A stretch of 64,000 nt of DNA from Tetrastigma voinierianum (GCA_016808115.1 JAEQBH010009483.1:1-64000); one strand, 5' to 3'. Positions 1 to 10,621 are shown, counted from the stretch's first letter. Numbers and translations: made by a program. The notes: generated from the letters alone by a model not told the origin.

Positions 1-22
1 GCTCTTGGCGGGATCAACGGTA
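1..22 (-). rRNA. 18S rRNA, extreme 5' end (partial)
   Basis: The first bases, GGCGGGATCAACGGTA on the plus strand, are the complement of the start of plant 18S (TACCTGGTTGATCCTGCC, slightly corrupted). The same junction with the following ETS is seen at 12300, 29193, 41557 and 59853. The rest of this 18S lies before the window. Confidence 0.85.
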
Positions 23-630
23 ATTCTTATTATAACGTCGGAGCATGCACCACCTAGACCACAATGGGTGTCGGGAGAGATTCGCCGAAATCGTCGTACA
101 TACGTCTAGCGATGAAGCGGCTGCTTCGGGCAATAGTGTGATCTTTGGATCCCATGCGTGTTGGAGTTCTCGCATCAGGAAACACGAGCCATCATCATGG
201 CCCATTGTGAAACCCCTTCGCATGGTCACACGCGTGAAATTACATGGGCACGATGATAGCTTGCAAGATCCACACACTTTGTGGCGAGCTAGATGGAGAA
301 AGGCAACATTCGAGAAAATTCCATCGATTGGGAAACTAACACGGGAACCATTGTTGATGCCCAAGGCTTGATTCAAGCGCTGGCTAGAATGAGGGCGTGG
401 GCCAATAGTTAGTTTGCACGAGCAAGGAGCTCTGACACATTACTGAGCGCTCTGCGCCATCAGTTTGAAACCAAGATCATACGCAGAGCGTGACTATTTG
501 GAGTTGTCTCTAAAAGCACCGGGAAGCAACAAGTGATGCCTTTGAAATATATTAGCCCGACATGAAGAATGATAACACTATTTCCAAGCAGCGAATAGTT
601 GGTAAACCTTGAAGACAACCTGAGCGGCAA
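23..630 (-). other. 5'ETS, 18S-proximal low-repeat part (unit 0)
   Basis: Sequence upstream of 18S that recurs in all five spacers, for example CTAGACCACAATGGGTGTCG near 53 and GATAACACTATTTC near 571. It has few internal repeats. It is expected to be the part of the 5' external transcribed spacer that is removed from the rRNA precursor; transcription is inferred from position. Long open frames here are not conserved between units. Confidence 0.75.
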
Positions 631-2330
631 GATTGCAAGCCTAAGCGTCTAGCCACCGTGTCTAGGCAATGAACTTGCCAGAGGCAGGTGTCTGGGCATG
701 GCGTGGTGCTAGGCCGAGGCACCATGTCTAGGCATGCACTCGGCCAAGGCACCGTGCCTAGGCATGTCATGGCACTAGTCCGGGCACGTGCTTAGGCAAG
801 GCACTAGGGAGAGGAGGCAGGTGCTGGGGCGAGGCAAGCCCCGGAACCTTGCAGAGCGAGGCCTTAGCCCGAGACCTTGCACAGGCAGGAGCCTTTAAGC
901 AGGGAACCACGCCTGGGCATGGCACTAGCACCATGCCCTGGGGCATGCTAGACAGGCTTCATGCCTAGGCATGCACTGGGACAAGGCCTGGGTACTAGCC
1001 AAGGCACTAGCGGAGCACATGGCTGAGAGCGAGAGGCATGCTTGATGTGGGGGGAACATCGGGTCCCATGGGCTTGGGAGGCCAAGGGCAAGCGACATGG
1101 CGTCTTGGAGCCTTGGTCGACAAAGGCGCATGGGAGGCCCCCAGCAGCGAGTTATTGTCTGGTTGTGCGGGCAATCGGATGTCGAGGAGGACTTGGGGGT
1201 GGCATATGAGCACGCCAGTACCCTGAGAGTGATGGGTGTGTGCCGCCCGGGCGACCTGTGAGCGGCGTGCCTGAGCCATGGCACCATGCCTAAATGAGGC
1301 TACTAAGCCGAGGCACCATGCCCTGGGCGTACTGCTAAACAGGAGCTATAACCTAGGCATGCACTAGGTGAAGGCACCTTGCCTAGGTGACAAGGCACTA
1401 GGCGAGCACCATGGCTGAGGCATGCACTAAGCGGAGGCACCGTAGTGCCTGAAGCGAGGAGCCGGGTACTGAGCATGAACTGAGCAACACTTGGTGACTG
1501 GTCCGTGCACTGGTGGGGCACCTGTCTAACATCCGCTGGGCCGGGAGCTGTCGGGGGCATGCACTAGGCGGGGCGCCTGTCGGGGCATGCACTGGGCCGG
1601 GCGCATGCCCAGGAGCAAGGCGCTGAGCCGGGCACCTGTGAGGCATGCACTGAGCCGAGGCACCTGTCTGAGCATGCAGGTCGAGGCACCACCGATACAG
1701 GCATGCACTAGGCAAAACGCCTACTGTCGAGGCATGCACTAGAAATTTGAGGGCACCATGCCAGACAAGGCACTGAGCCGAGGCACCTGTCTATAGGCAT
1801 GCGCCAGGCCGGGCCTGCTGTCGGGGGGCATGCATAGTGGGGGCATGCCCGGTTGAGGCGGGACAGCCAGGGGCCGTGTCAGGCAAGTACTAGACGGCTG
1901 CATGCCCAAGCAAGGTGCTAGGCCGAGGGCACCATGTCTAGGCAGGTGCTATCTTGGGGGCACCATGTCTAAGGCAAAGGGTGCTAGGCCAGGCACCATG
2001 TCTGGGCAAGGGTGCTAGGCCGGGGCACCATGCCCGAGCAAGGCGAGGGGACAGCAGAGCGGAGTGTCTAGGCAGGTACTGAAGTAGAGGCACCATGCTG
2101 ACAGTGCTAAGCCGAGGCACCGTGTCTAGGCAGGGTGCTATCTTGGGGCACCATGTCTGGGCAGTGCTGAGCCAAGGCGGCACCGTGTCTGGGCAAGGTG
2201 CTGAGCGGGGGCACCTGTGCAGGCATGCGCTGGGCCGAGGGCACGTGAATCTGGGCAGGTACTGGGCCGGGCACCGTGCTGACCGGTGCTGCACCCAGGT
2301 GCCTAGGAGGCATGCGCTAGGCGGAGGCAA
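631..2330 (-). repeat. Type A IGS subrepeat array (unit 0)
   Basis: Roughly 30-bp degenerate tandem repeats with the core GGCACCATGTCTAGGCATGC followed by ACTAGGCCGA. A second variant reads CAAGGTGCTATCTTGGGGCA, around 1940-2170. The array lies between the 18S-proximal ETS and the candidate promoter, so it is probably within the 5'ETS. Module M1 (1018-1280) interrupts it. Confidence 0.8.
1018..1280 (-). repeat. ETS module M1 (unit 0)
   Basis: A block of about 260 bp without the 30-bp periodicity: GGCATGCTTG, GGGCTTGGGAGGCCAAGGGC, CGACATGGCGTCTT, then GCAATCGGATGTCGAG. It recurs once per unit. Its terminal palindrome (about 1209-1240) is degenerate here, unlike in the other units. Part of it is shared with M2 at 2331-2660. 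Confidence 0.7.
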
Positions 2331-2660
2331 CGATGGGGAGCGAGGGGCATGCCTTCGCTCAGAAGCAGCGTGGGGGGCAACGTGGGAGACGAGCGTACTT
2401 GCAGCGTCAGAGGCATCCGTCCGCCCAGGCAAGGCGACCATGGGCAAGCGACATGGCATCTTAAGCGACGAGTCGACAAGCATTTGCGTGGAGAGCAAGC
2501 TGCGGGGGTCATTGTGCTGCTCTCTGCGTGATGTCGGATGTCGAGGGCTTGTGGGTGGCATGAGCACGCCCATGCCACGAGTGGCATGGGTGTGTGTACT
2601 GCGCCCGGGGGAAGGCGACACGCAAGGCTGCGTGCCTGGGCGAGGTCTGTTGCCAAGCCC
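2331..2660 (-). repeat. ETS module M2 (unit 0)
   Basis: Second, longer copy of the module: it shares GCGACATGGC(A/G)TCTT, GAGTCGACAA, CGGATGTCGAGGGCTTG and the palindrome with M1. The inverted repeat CCCATGCCAC / GTGGCATGGG lies at 2569-2590 with a 2-base spacer, extendable to 14 pairs with one mismatch. It adjoins the candidate promoter block. Confidence 0.75.
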
Positions 2661-2780
2661 ATAGAGCAACCACCCCGCCCAAAGCGATAAGCCTTTTTGG
2701 AAAATGCGGAGGAGACATCACACATGCTTGAGGAGACATAATGGCAAATTTTAACCAGGGCGATTTAGTCCGTTTTTTGC
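2661..2780 (-). promoter_or_regulatory. Candidate Pol I promoter block (unit 0)
   Basis: A non-repetitive block, nearly identical in all five spacers, placed between the ETS modules and the AT-rich island, where plant Pol I promoters usually lie. The minus strand reads CATTTTCCAAAAAGGCTTAT followed by CGC and a G-rich stretch. The usual plant start motif (TATATANGGGG) is not exact, so the start site is not assigned. Confidence 0.4.
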
Positions 2781-2867
2781 GAGATTCTCTTTATAATAAT
2801 TATGCATGGCCAAGAAAAAGAAGAAAAAAAATTTGAATGAGAAAATATTTGTTTTGTTGTTGCACAG

Positions 2868-2907
<40 letters not shown>

Positions 2908-3330
2908 AAGTAAGAGGACAGGGAAAAATAGGAGGAAAATAGTAAAAATATTTTTAAATTCATTTTCCATGGGAAAAATAATTTGGGACCAGAAGATTGA
3001 TCGATTTGAAGTGGAGGAAATATTTTATTTTAATTTACTAACTTGAAAAAATGGCGAAAATAGGTGAAAACGAGGGAAAAATAGGAAAAGGAAAATAGGG
3101 AAAAGAATTGATTTAGATTTGACTCTTTGGAATGCATTTTACTATAAAATATTAATATTTGATAATATTTTAAATGAAAAGTGATAATTTTAAAATTTTT
3201 TTTCTCTAAAAATATAGGAATATAGGGGGAAAACATGGGAAAAGGTATTGAAAAATTTTTTGTCATGAGAATGATATTTAGAGCAATGAATGAGGAAAAG
3301 GAAACAATGGAATAGAAAGCGAGCATGGTT
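2781..3330. other. AT-rich IGS island (unit 0)
   Basis: A sharp change to about 75% A+T inside GC-rich spacer. It holds short repeats of GGGAAAATAGG type, the 14-bp palindrome AAATATTAATATTT (3147-3160) and poly-A/T runs. One island occurs per unit, upstream of the candidate promoter. No gene is seen; DNA unwinding, matrix attachment or promoter accessibility are possible roles by position only. Confidence 0.85.
2867..2908 (+). repeat. (GA)n microsatellite
   Basis: An almost pure GA dinucleotide run interrupted by one AA, within the AT-rich island. The same place in the other four islands has only CTAGAAAAATAGGG-type sequence, so this run is private to this unit. Confidence 0.9.
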
Positions 3331-4735
3331 AGGAAGCGATTAAGGCATAGGTGCGGAAAGCCACCAATATTGTCGGGTCTCGTGGCATGGAGGACAACAA
3401 GGGTTGTGAAGCATCAATATTGCCGGGCGCACATCAATGCAGTATTTCTTGGCGGTGGGACGGGTTGCTAGTGGGCGTGGCAAGCACTAGGCCGAGGAGC
3501 TGCAGGTGTGTCATGGCATGGCATGCAATAGCACTGAGGCCAGGCCCGGGTGTGTCTAGGCATGACAAAGCACTAGACCGAGGCCACATGTCTAGGCATG
3601 GCATGGCACTGGGCGCCGGGGCCGTGTGCAGGCACGACAAGCGCTAGGCCCAGGGCCATGTGTCTGGGCGTGGGCGCAGGGTAGGGACCCCGTGTGTCTA
3701 TGCATAGCATGCCATGGCACTAGCGCCGAGGCCCGTGTGTCCTAGGCATGGCATTGCCATAGCACTGGCGAGGCCAGGGCCCGGCTATGCAGGCATGGCA
3801 TGCCGTACCGGCGTGGGGCGGCCCAGGGCCGTGTGTCTGGGCATGGCATGCCGCCCAGCGCTGGCCAGGGCCACGGGGCCCGGGTGTGTCTAGGCATGGA
3901 ATGCCATAGCACTAGCCGAGGGCCCGTGTGTCTAGGCATGGCATGCCATAGCGGCCAGGCCCGGCGACGGAGGCCAGTGTGTCACAGGCATGGCGTGCCG
4001 TGCCCAGCGCGGAGGCCCCGCGTGTGGAAGCATGGCATGCCATAGCACTAGCCGGGCCCGGCGCGGAGGCCCGATGTCTAGGCGCCATGCCATAGCACTG
4101 GCCGGGCGAGGCCCGTGTGTCGACATGGAATGCCCTTAGCGCTAGCCGAGGCCCGTGTGTCTGAGGCATGGCATGACACTGCTGCCCAGAGCCCGTAGCG
4201 GAGGCCCGGGTGAGCATGGCATGCCATAGCACTAGGCGCGGAGGCCCCGTGTGTCTAGGCATGGCATGCCATAGCACTAGCCCGAGGCCCCGGCGCCGGA
4301 GGCCCATGTCGGCATGGCATGCCATAGCGCTGGCGCGGAGGCCCGGGTGTGTCTAGGCGTGGCATTGCCATGGCGCGCGCCCAGGGCCCGTGTGTCTGGG
4401 CATGGCGTGCCATAGCACTGGCGGGCCGGGTGTGTCTGGGCATGGCATGCCATGGCGCTGGGCGGAGGCCAGTGTGTCTGGGCATGGCATGCCATAGCAC
4501 TGGCAGGGCCAGTGTGTCTGGGCATGGCATGCCATAGCGGCCCCAGGCGGGCGCCGTGTCTGGGCATGGCGCGCCATAGCCTGGCGGCCGGGCATCGTGT
4601 GTCTGGGCATGGCATGCGCCTTCAGGCCGAGGGCGTGTGTCTAGGCATGGCATGGCATGGCATAGCACTGGTAGGGCCAGTGTGTCTAGGCATGGCATGC
4701 CGTATGTGAACCGAACTTGTGCCGTCTAGGCATGG
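3331..4735 (-). repeat. Type B IGS subrepeat array (unit 0)
   Basis: After about 150 bp of conserved lead-in (GATTAAGGCATAGGTGCGG near 3341), this is a degenerate tandem array of 40-65 bp units centred on GTCTAGGCATGGCATGCCAT then AGCACTAGCCCGAGGCCC. Each unit contains the perfect 12-bp palindrome ATGGCATGCCAT. It lies upstream of the promoter block relative to rRNA transcription, where plant spacer repeats often act as enhancers; that role is inferred. Confidence 0.85.
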
Positions 4736-4800
4736 AATGGCACATTCATGATAGAAATAAACCTCAGCCCTAAAAAAAAACAATGTTTTTAAGCTAGGCG
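4736..4800 (-). other. Conserved link between B and C arrays (unit 0)
   Basis: GGCACATTCATGATAGAAAT, AACCTC, then AAAAACAATGTTTTT, a short inverted repeat (AAAAAC/GTTTTT). Present once in each spacer at the B/C boundary. A spacer terminator or a simple array boundary are both possible. Confidence 0.7.
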
Positions 4801-6335
4801 GTTTAATCACCGTGTCTAGGCCGAGGCACCGGCCAGACTGCAGAGCCGAATCACCGTGTCTAGGCATGTCATGGCACAAGGCCGAGGCAGCGCTGAATCG
4901 CGGGTGTCGGGGCATGCCAGGCACTGGGGCGGGTGCTGGAGTGCGACGAAGCACTTGGCCCAGAGCAGTTCCTAGGAGGCATGCACTAGGCCGGATCACA
5001 CGTTGCCTGGGCATGCGCGGCACTAGGCGAGATCAGGTGCCTAGGCGTACCATGGCACTGAGCCCGGTATACCGTTAGTGAGCGAAGCGCGGCCGAGGGC
5101 ACCGTGCCCGGGCCCGTGACGCTGGGTGAATCACCTTCTGCTGGGCGTGCCATGGCGCAGTGGGAATCAGGTGCCCTGGGCGTGTCATGGCGCTGAGGCG
5201 AACGTCGCTAGGCGAGCACACGGCCGGGCACGGGTGCCCGGGGCCATGACACTGGGCAGATGCTTACCTGGGCATGTCATGGCACTGGTAGGGCACAGTG
5301 CCCATGCCATGGCCTTGAGTAGAACGCCAGATGCCCGTGCCATGGCACTGAACCGACAGTGCCCGGACCATGGCACTAGGCCGGAGCAGGTGCTAAGGCG
5401 TACCTTGCATAGGCAGGGCACCTGTGTGAGCGTGGCATGTCACTAGGCCATGGCGCACTGTGCAAGCGGTACTGGGGCGGAGACCACTGATCTGGAGCAT
5501 GTCATGGCACTAGGCCAAGACGCAGGTGTCTATTCATGGCATGGCCTTCAGGCGGCAGGTGTGAGGCGACAGGAATTTTGAGATCACCGTGCCCTAGGCA
5601 TGTCATGTGCCCAGGCAGGGCAGGTGCCCGGGCATGTCATGGCACTGAAGTAGAGGCACCGGAGTGCCCGGGCATGTCATGTGCCCAGACGGGCACCGTG
5701 CGGAGCATGTCATGGCACTAGGCAGGGCATCGTGCCACAGACGACCTGGCGGAATCACACCGTGCTAGGCATGTCGCGGCACTGGGCCCGGAGCGCCGTG
5801 CCTGAGTGCAAGCTACAAGGCCGAGATCAGGTGCCCTGGGCATGTCCTTGGCACTGGGCCCGGCGGCCGTGCCCAGGCGTGTGTGGCTGGGCCGAAGGGC
5901 AGGTGCCTGAGTGAAGCACAAGGCAGTCACGGGTGCTGGGCATGTCGCTGGCACTAGGGGCGGGGCGCGGGCTGGGCATGTCATGGCACTAGACGGGCAC
6001 GTGCACGGGCAAGCATAGTAGAGGCCGCGGGTGCACGGGCAAGCGCTTGGCCGGGGAGCCTTTGTGCTGGGCAAACGCTGGCCCGGGCATTGTGCAGGCA
6101 AGCACTAGGCCGACCGCAGGTGCTGGGCGTGTCATGGCACTAGGCAGATCAGTGCCCTGGGCATGGCGCTGGGCCGAATCCAGGTGCTGTGCCATGGCAC
6201 TGGGCTGAGCCGGGCAGCTGAGCTAGGCGTAATCACGGCACTGGGCCGGGGCAGCTGTCTAGGCACGGCCCTAGCGGGGCAGGCGTGACTAGGCATGCCA
6301 TGGAACTAGGCGGGGCACGGAGTGTCTAAGCATGG
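4801..6335 (-). repeat. Type C IGS subrepeat array (unit 0)
   Basis: Roughly 32-bp degenerate repeats of the form ATCACCGTGCCTAGGCATGT followed by CATGGCACTAGGCCGAG. The CTAGGCATG...CACTAG skeleton is shared with types A and B. This array is on the 25S side, so it is probably non-transcribed spacer upstream of unit 0 and downstream of unit 1's 25S. Confidence 0.8.
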
Positions 6336-6560
6336 CCTAGCTTAGCATGGGGGAGGCAGCATGTAATATCATGGGGGGTGGGGGAGCGACATGTAATGGC
6401 ATGGTCGGGCTGGACACCACACCATGCCTCGGAGCGGTGCACCCACGCGTGATCGAGGCAACATGTCTGATGGACGCAAGCCGACCCGAGGAGGCACCGT
6501 AGCGCCCAGCGGTGTGCAGCAAGTCGTCTTTGATGCAGGAATTAAAGCTTGTCTTGATTT
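6336..6560 (-). terminator. 25S-proximal spacer block with doubled motif, possible terminator region
   Basis: A low-repeat block beyond the C array. It contains two copies of (G)CGACATGTAAT(A/G)TCATGG-like sequence about 35 bp apart (6357-6405), then GACACCACACCATGCCTCGG and GATCGAGGCAACATGTCTGA. It sits just past the 25S 3' end in the direction of transcription, so it is a plausible Pol I termination zone; no known terminator box is recognised. Confidence 0.35.
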
Positions 6561-6727
6561 GACGAGGCAATGGCGTCACCCAATGTCTCATTTCGTTTAG
6601 CTTTTATTCCATGCGCATGCTTTGTCGTCGACCGGAAGATTTGTTGGCAGTCGAGGGCTTCCCGCCCCGGGTGCGTTCGAACCTCTTGTCGGAGGGGCGA
6701 AAAAGAGCGAGGTGGATGTTCAGTTGA
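6561..6727 (-). other. 3'ETS / 25S-flanking spacer (unit 1)
   Basis: Conserved sequence bordering the 25S 3' end in all units: TTTCGTTTAGCTTTTATTCC, GGAAGATTTGTT, CGAACCTCTTGTCGGAGG. It probably corresponds to the 3' external transcribed spacer. Confidence 0.65.
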
Positions 6728-7736
6728 GGGAGGGCGAATCGGGCGACATAGGGCTGAATCTGGGTGGATCGTGGCAGCAAGGCCACTGCGCCGCATACAA
6801 TACCCGTCGCGTATTTAAGTCGATGCAACGAGATTACCGTCGGCTCGGTCGAATAATGCTTCAAGGCGGCCACGGTTTGTCCACGAGGACGACCAGAGAC
6901 ACGTGCCTCGGGGCGGGGGCCCCCTGCGAGGTCGACAAAGACGTACGGGCGGCGGGCCGCGCGTCGTTCTGCCCGGATCGACTTAGGGCGTTGGTCGTAA
7001 TCCGGCGCCACGGTAGCTTAGCGTAGCAGCTTTTCAGCCGCGCGATGACCAATTGTGCGAATCAGCGGTTTCTCGTACTAGGTTGAATTACTGTGCGACT
7101 TTGTCGCCCGGTAGAGGTAAAACTAACTTTGTCTCCGCGGCGGTTACAAGCCCAGCTCCGTTCCTTATTGGTGGGTGAACAATCGACACTTGGTGAATTA
7201 CGCTTCCTGATGATAGGAAGAGCGGGCATCGAAGGATCGAACAAGCGTCGCTATGAGCGACGGCTGCCTGAAGCCAGTTATCCCTGTAGTAACACCGACA
7301 CCTCTGGCTTCAAATTCCGGTCAAGGATCGATAGGCCACGCTTTCACGGTTCGTGACCGTGCGGAAATCGAGTCAAAGCGAGCTTTTTACCCTTTTGTTC
7401 TGAGATTTGTTCTCGTTGAGCTGAATCTTAGGACACTGCGTTATCTTTTGCAGATGTGTGACCAAACTCCCCACGACAATGTCTTCCCGCCGGATCGGCA
7501 GCCAGGTCAAGGAGGATGTTCCCGCCTCGATTCGGAATAGTAAAATAACGTTAAAGTAGTGGTATTTCACTTTTCGCTAGTTTAGGCTCCCACTTATCTA
7601 CCTCTCAAGTCATTTCACAAAGTCGGACTAGAGTCCAGAAACAGCGAGGTCTTCTTTCCCAGTGATTACGCAGAAGCGTTCACTTGGCTGTGGTTTATTG
7701 GATAGTGAAGCGGGAACAGTCAGAATCTCGTTTAAT

Positions 7737-7784
<48 letters not shown>

Positions 7785-9612
7785 AGTCATAGTTACTCGC
7801 CCGTTTACGTAGCGGATTGAATTTCTTCCGCTGACATTGAGCGGCGAAATACGTGTGACGCTCGCGAGACCATCGCAATGCTTTGTTTCAATTAAACGGT
7901 CGGATTCCTTAATAAAGTACGATTCACGAGTCATTGACCGGCGAAGGCCCAGAGGAAGCGTTCGATCCGTCCGGCCGTGCGGCGACCAGCTCGCCAGCGA
8001 GAACCTTTCGGCGATCCGCAAACGACGGCGGGTTCGGGGCCCGGGACCCCGTGCCCGGCCCACCAGGCGATCCTTTTCAGGATTACGGATCCATTTTAGG
8101 CCTTCCCTTGCCTACATTGTTCCATCGACCGGTACGTTCGCAGCGGAGACTGATGCGGTTATGATCTGACCGGGCGTGGGAGGCACTCGGTCCTCAGTTT
8201 TCATGGGCCGTCGGGCGCACGGTTTCCTGCGCTGACGTGCGGTGCTCTTCCGGCTCATTGGACCTACTCGGTGGCCGTTTCAGTGGGCGAGTACGGTAAG
8301 CGAAAGATAATAACTCTTCCGAGGCCCTCGACGGCGTCCGGACTCCGCGTTACCGTCGGCCGCCACGTCCCGGTTCGGGAATGTGTTCAACCCGATTCCT
8401 TTTCGATGCTCGCGTCGTGCACGCGCTATCGAGACCGGGCTTCCCAAATGCTCTTAGGATCGACTAACCCATGTCGCAGTGCCGTTCACATGGAACCGCC
8501 CTCTGTGCTGATTCTGTTGAATAACTGCTACTACCACCAAGATCGCTGCCGACGGTAGCTCGCGGCTCATCCCGAGGTTTCGCGGCCGCGCGCCCTCCCC
8601 CACTCATCGAGGCACGGCCGCACGCGCCGGCCGGGCTGCCGTCGGCGGCAGCGCCATCCATTTGAGGGCTAGTTGATTGACGGTGAGTTGTTACACTCCT
8701 TGGCGGTTTCGGCTTCCATGACCCGCAGTCCTGGCATATTGTCGACCAACACCCTTTGGCGGGTTCTAGGTTAGTAGCCTTGATTGGGCCGCCGTAACCG
8801 AACCGGTTCATCGCATCGCCAGTTACGCTTACCAAAATGGCCCATGGAGCTCTCGATTCCATGGCGGCTCAATGGAGCAACCGTGCCGTCCTACCTATTT
8901 AAAGTTTGAAATAGGTCGGCGTTGCGCCGAATGCCTCTAATCATTGGCTGCAGGTAGAACTGCGCGCGAACTCGGCTATGCGAGGGAAACGGAGGAACCC
9001 GGCTACTAGATGGTTCGATTAGTCTTCGCCCCTATACCCAAGTCAGACGAGCGATTTTGCGTCGATGCTCGCTGCGGGCCTCCACAGTTTCCTGCGGCCG
9101 CCCAGCTCGACATAGTTCACCATCTTTCGAGATCCGACCGGTGTATGCTCTCCTCGAACCCTTCTCGGAAAGATCAAAGGTCGGTCGACGGTGCACCCCT
9201 CGGGGATCCGCCGATCAGCTTCTGCATATACGGGTTTACTAGCCCGTTGACTGCTACATATCTCGAGACTCCTTGGTCGCGTGTTTCAAGGCGGGTCGAA
9301 TGAAATTGTGGCCCGGCGCCATGGCGCACGAGTGCGAACACGCCGGAGCGTCTGTACGCATTCCGCGATGCGGCGACGGCGTCTCCCACGGGTATGACTA
9401 CAGCCAGACTTAGGTCGCCGCCCCCGAACCCTTGTCGATCCCGCCCCGTCGATCGGCGGACGGCGGATCGCCGTTCCACATCGAGCCGGGCGCATGCGAC
9501 CCCATCAACTCCCTCGAACAATTTCAAGCACTCTTTGACTCTCTTTCAAAGTCCTTTTCATCTTTCCTCGCGGTACTTGTTTGCCTCCGGTCTCTCGCCG
9601 TGTTTGCGCGGT

Positions 9613-9679
<67 letters not shown>

Positions 9680-9906
9680 GCCGGGGTCAGGCGCAACCGA
9701 GGCTCTCACCTCTCGGCGCCCCACCAGGGGGGACTTAGGCGATCCGCGGCCCGAGGCCTTCTCCAGACTACAATTAGACCTGTGGGGCATGATTCTCAAG
9801 CTGAGCTTTTCCGGATTCGCTTCGCGTTACTAAGGAATCCTTGTAGTTTCTTTTCCTCCGTATTGATATGCTTAAACTCGACGGTGTTCACTTTGACACA
9901 GGAGTG
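6728..9906 (-). rRNA. 25S (28S-type) rRNA, unit 1
   Basis: Large-subunit rRNA, core of the 60S subunit. The 3' end is marked by GGGCTGAATCTGGGTGGATC (complement of the plant 25S end) at about 6751. The sarcin-ricin loop, target of elongation factors, is seen as the complement near 7061-7078 (CAGCGGTTTCTCGTACTAG). The 5' end is marked by TTGATATGCTTAAACTC at 9863-9879. Length is 3.18 kb against about 3.38 kb usual for plants; the shortfall is spread as small deletions in conserved stretches and looks like sequencing error rather than decay. It is co-transcribed with 18S and 5.8S by Pol I. Ends are placed by homology, about 20 bp uncertain. Confidence 0.97.
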
Positions 9907-10151
9907 TGTCAGTTCTCGGAGCCTTCGTGGTGCCAGTCAGCGCCCGCCCGACATGGAGATTCTCCTCCTTCCTCCTACGGGCGAGGGGAAAGGATCGGGG
10001 GATCGTTTCAAACCACCGCTTGGCCGGCGTGCATCGCGGGGGCGGTGCAACCAACCACGGACGCGATGTTCCGTGGGAGGCCAAATGTCGCCCAAACTCA
10101 GGCCCTTACTCGGAAGGGGTGGAGAAGCAACGTGTCGCGTGGCCTTGACGG
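9907..10151 (-). other. ITS2, unit 1
   Basis: Spacer between 5.8S and 25S, about 245 bp, a usual plant size. GAGATTCTCCTCCTTCCTCC at 9956-9975 is nearly identical in units 1, 3 and 4. Confidence 0.9.
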
Positions 10152-10290
10152 CGTGCCCTCGACCTAATGGCGTCGGGCGCAACTTGCGTTCAAGACTCGA
10201 TGATTCCGCGGGATTACGCGAATTCACACCAAGTACCGCATTTTGCTCGTTCTTCGCTCGTCGAGCTTTGATATAGATTGCGAAGTCGTT
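10152..10290 (-). rRNA. 5.8S rRNA, unit 1
   Basis: Pairs with 25S in the large subunit. Complement of GAACGCAAGTTGCGCCCGA lies near 10176-10195 and of GCGGTACTTGGTGTGAATT near 10215-10235. The 5' end (CGACTCTCGGCAACGGATAT) is badly corrupted at 10262-10290. Length is 139 bp against about 164, with losses inside universally conserved bases. Confidence 0.93.
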
Positions 10291-10550
10291 TTTGTAAGGT
10301 TAAGCGACCGCCTTCCCTTTACCGTGGCAAGGCTGACGGAGATGGCGTTGTTTGGTGTATTTTCCTTGGCGTTTTACACGCCGGGGTTCGTTGTTGGATC
10401 GGGAAGGTCCCCGGCAAGACACCCCATGCACGGGCGAGGAAAGGCTCGCGAGGTACGATCCATCGAAGCGGAGTGGAGAGCTCCGCGCTACGCCTCTGAC
10501 GGGTTGTTAAACAAGCGTGTTCGCGGGTGGATTCGATTAGATGGGTTCGA
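10291..10550 (-). other. ITS1, unit 1
   Basis: Spacer between 18S and 5.8S, about 260 bp. It contains the plant ITS1 core: on the minus strand GGCGTGTAAAACGCCAAGGA around 10361-10381, a hairpin followed by AAGGAA that is conserved across flowering plants. This supports plant origin. Confidence 0.92.
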
Positions 10551-10588
10551 CAATGATCCTTCCACAGGTTCACCTATGAAAACCTTGG

Positions 10589-10621
<33 letters not shown>

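Noticed and set aside
925..2669. Overlapping open frames of 100-240 codons over the type A repeats (for example 1938-2669, 243 codons)
   Set aside because: They are made of low-complexity peptides (MPRHGA-type) from 30-bp GC-rich repeats, change from unit to unit, and lie in ribosomal spacer.
4255..4698. Open frames rich in MPCLDT/MACHAQTH peptides over type B repeats
   Set aside because: Translation of the CATGGCATGCC repeat in several frames; no conserved start, domain or codon signal.
3500..4735. Regularly spaced palindromic repeats resembling a CRISPR array
   Set aside because: The repeats and linkers are both degenerate, spacers are near-identical to one another, no cas genes are present, and the context is plant rDNA spacer.
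9581..10276. 231-codon frame across 25S/ITS2/5.8S, and similar frames at 21303-22058 and 38469-39053
   Set aside because: Lie over rRNA genes on the opposite strand and are not kept between units.
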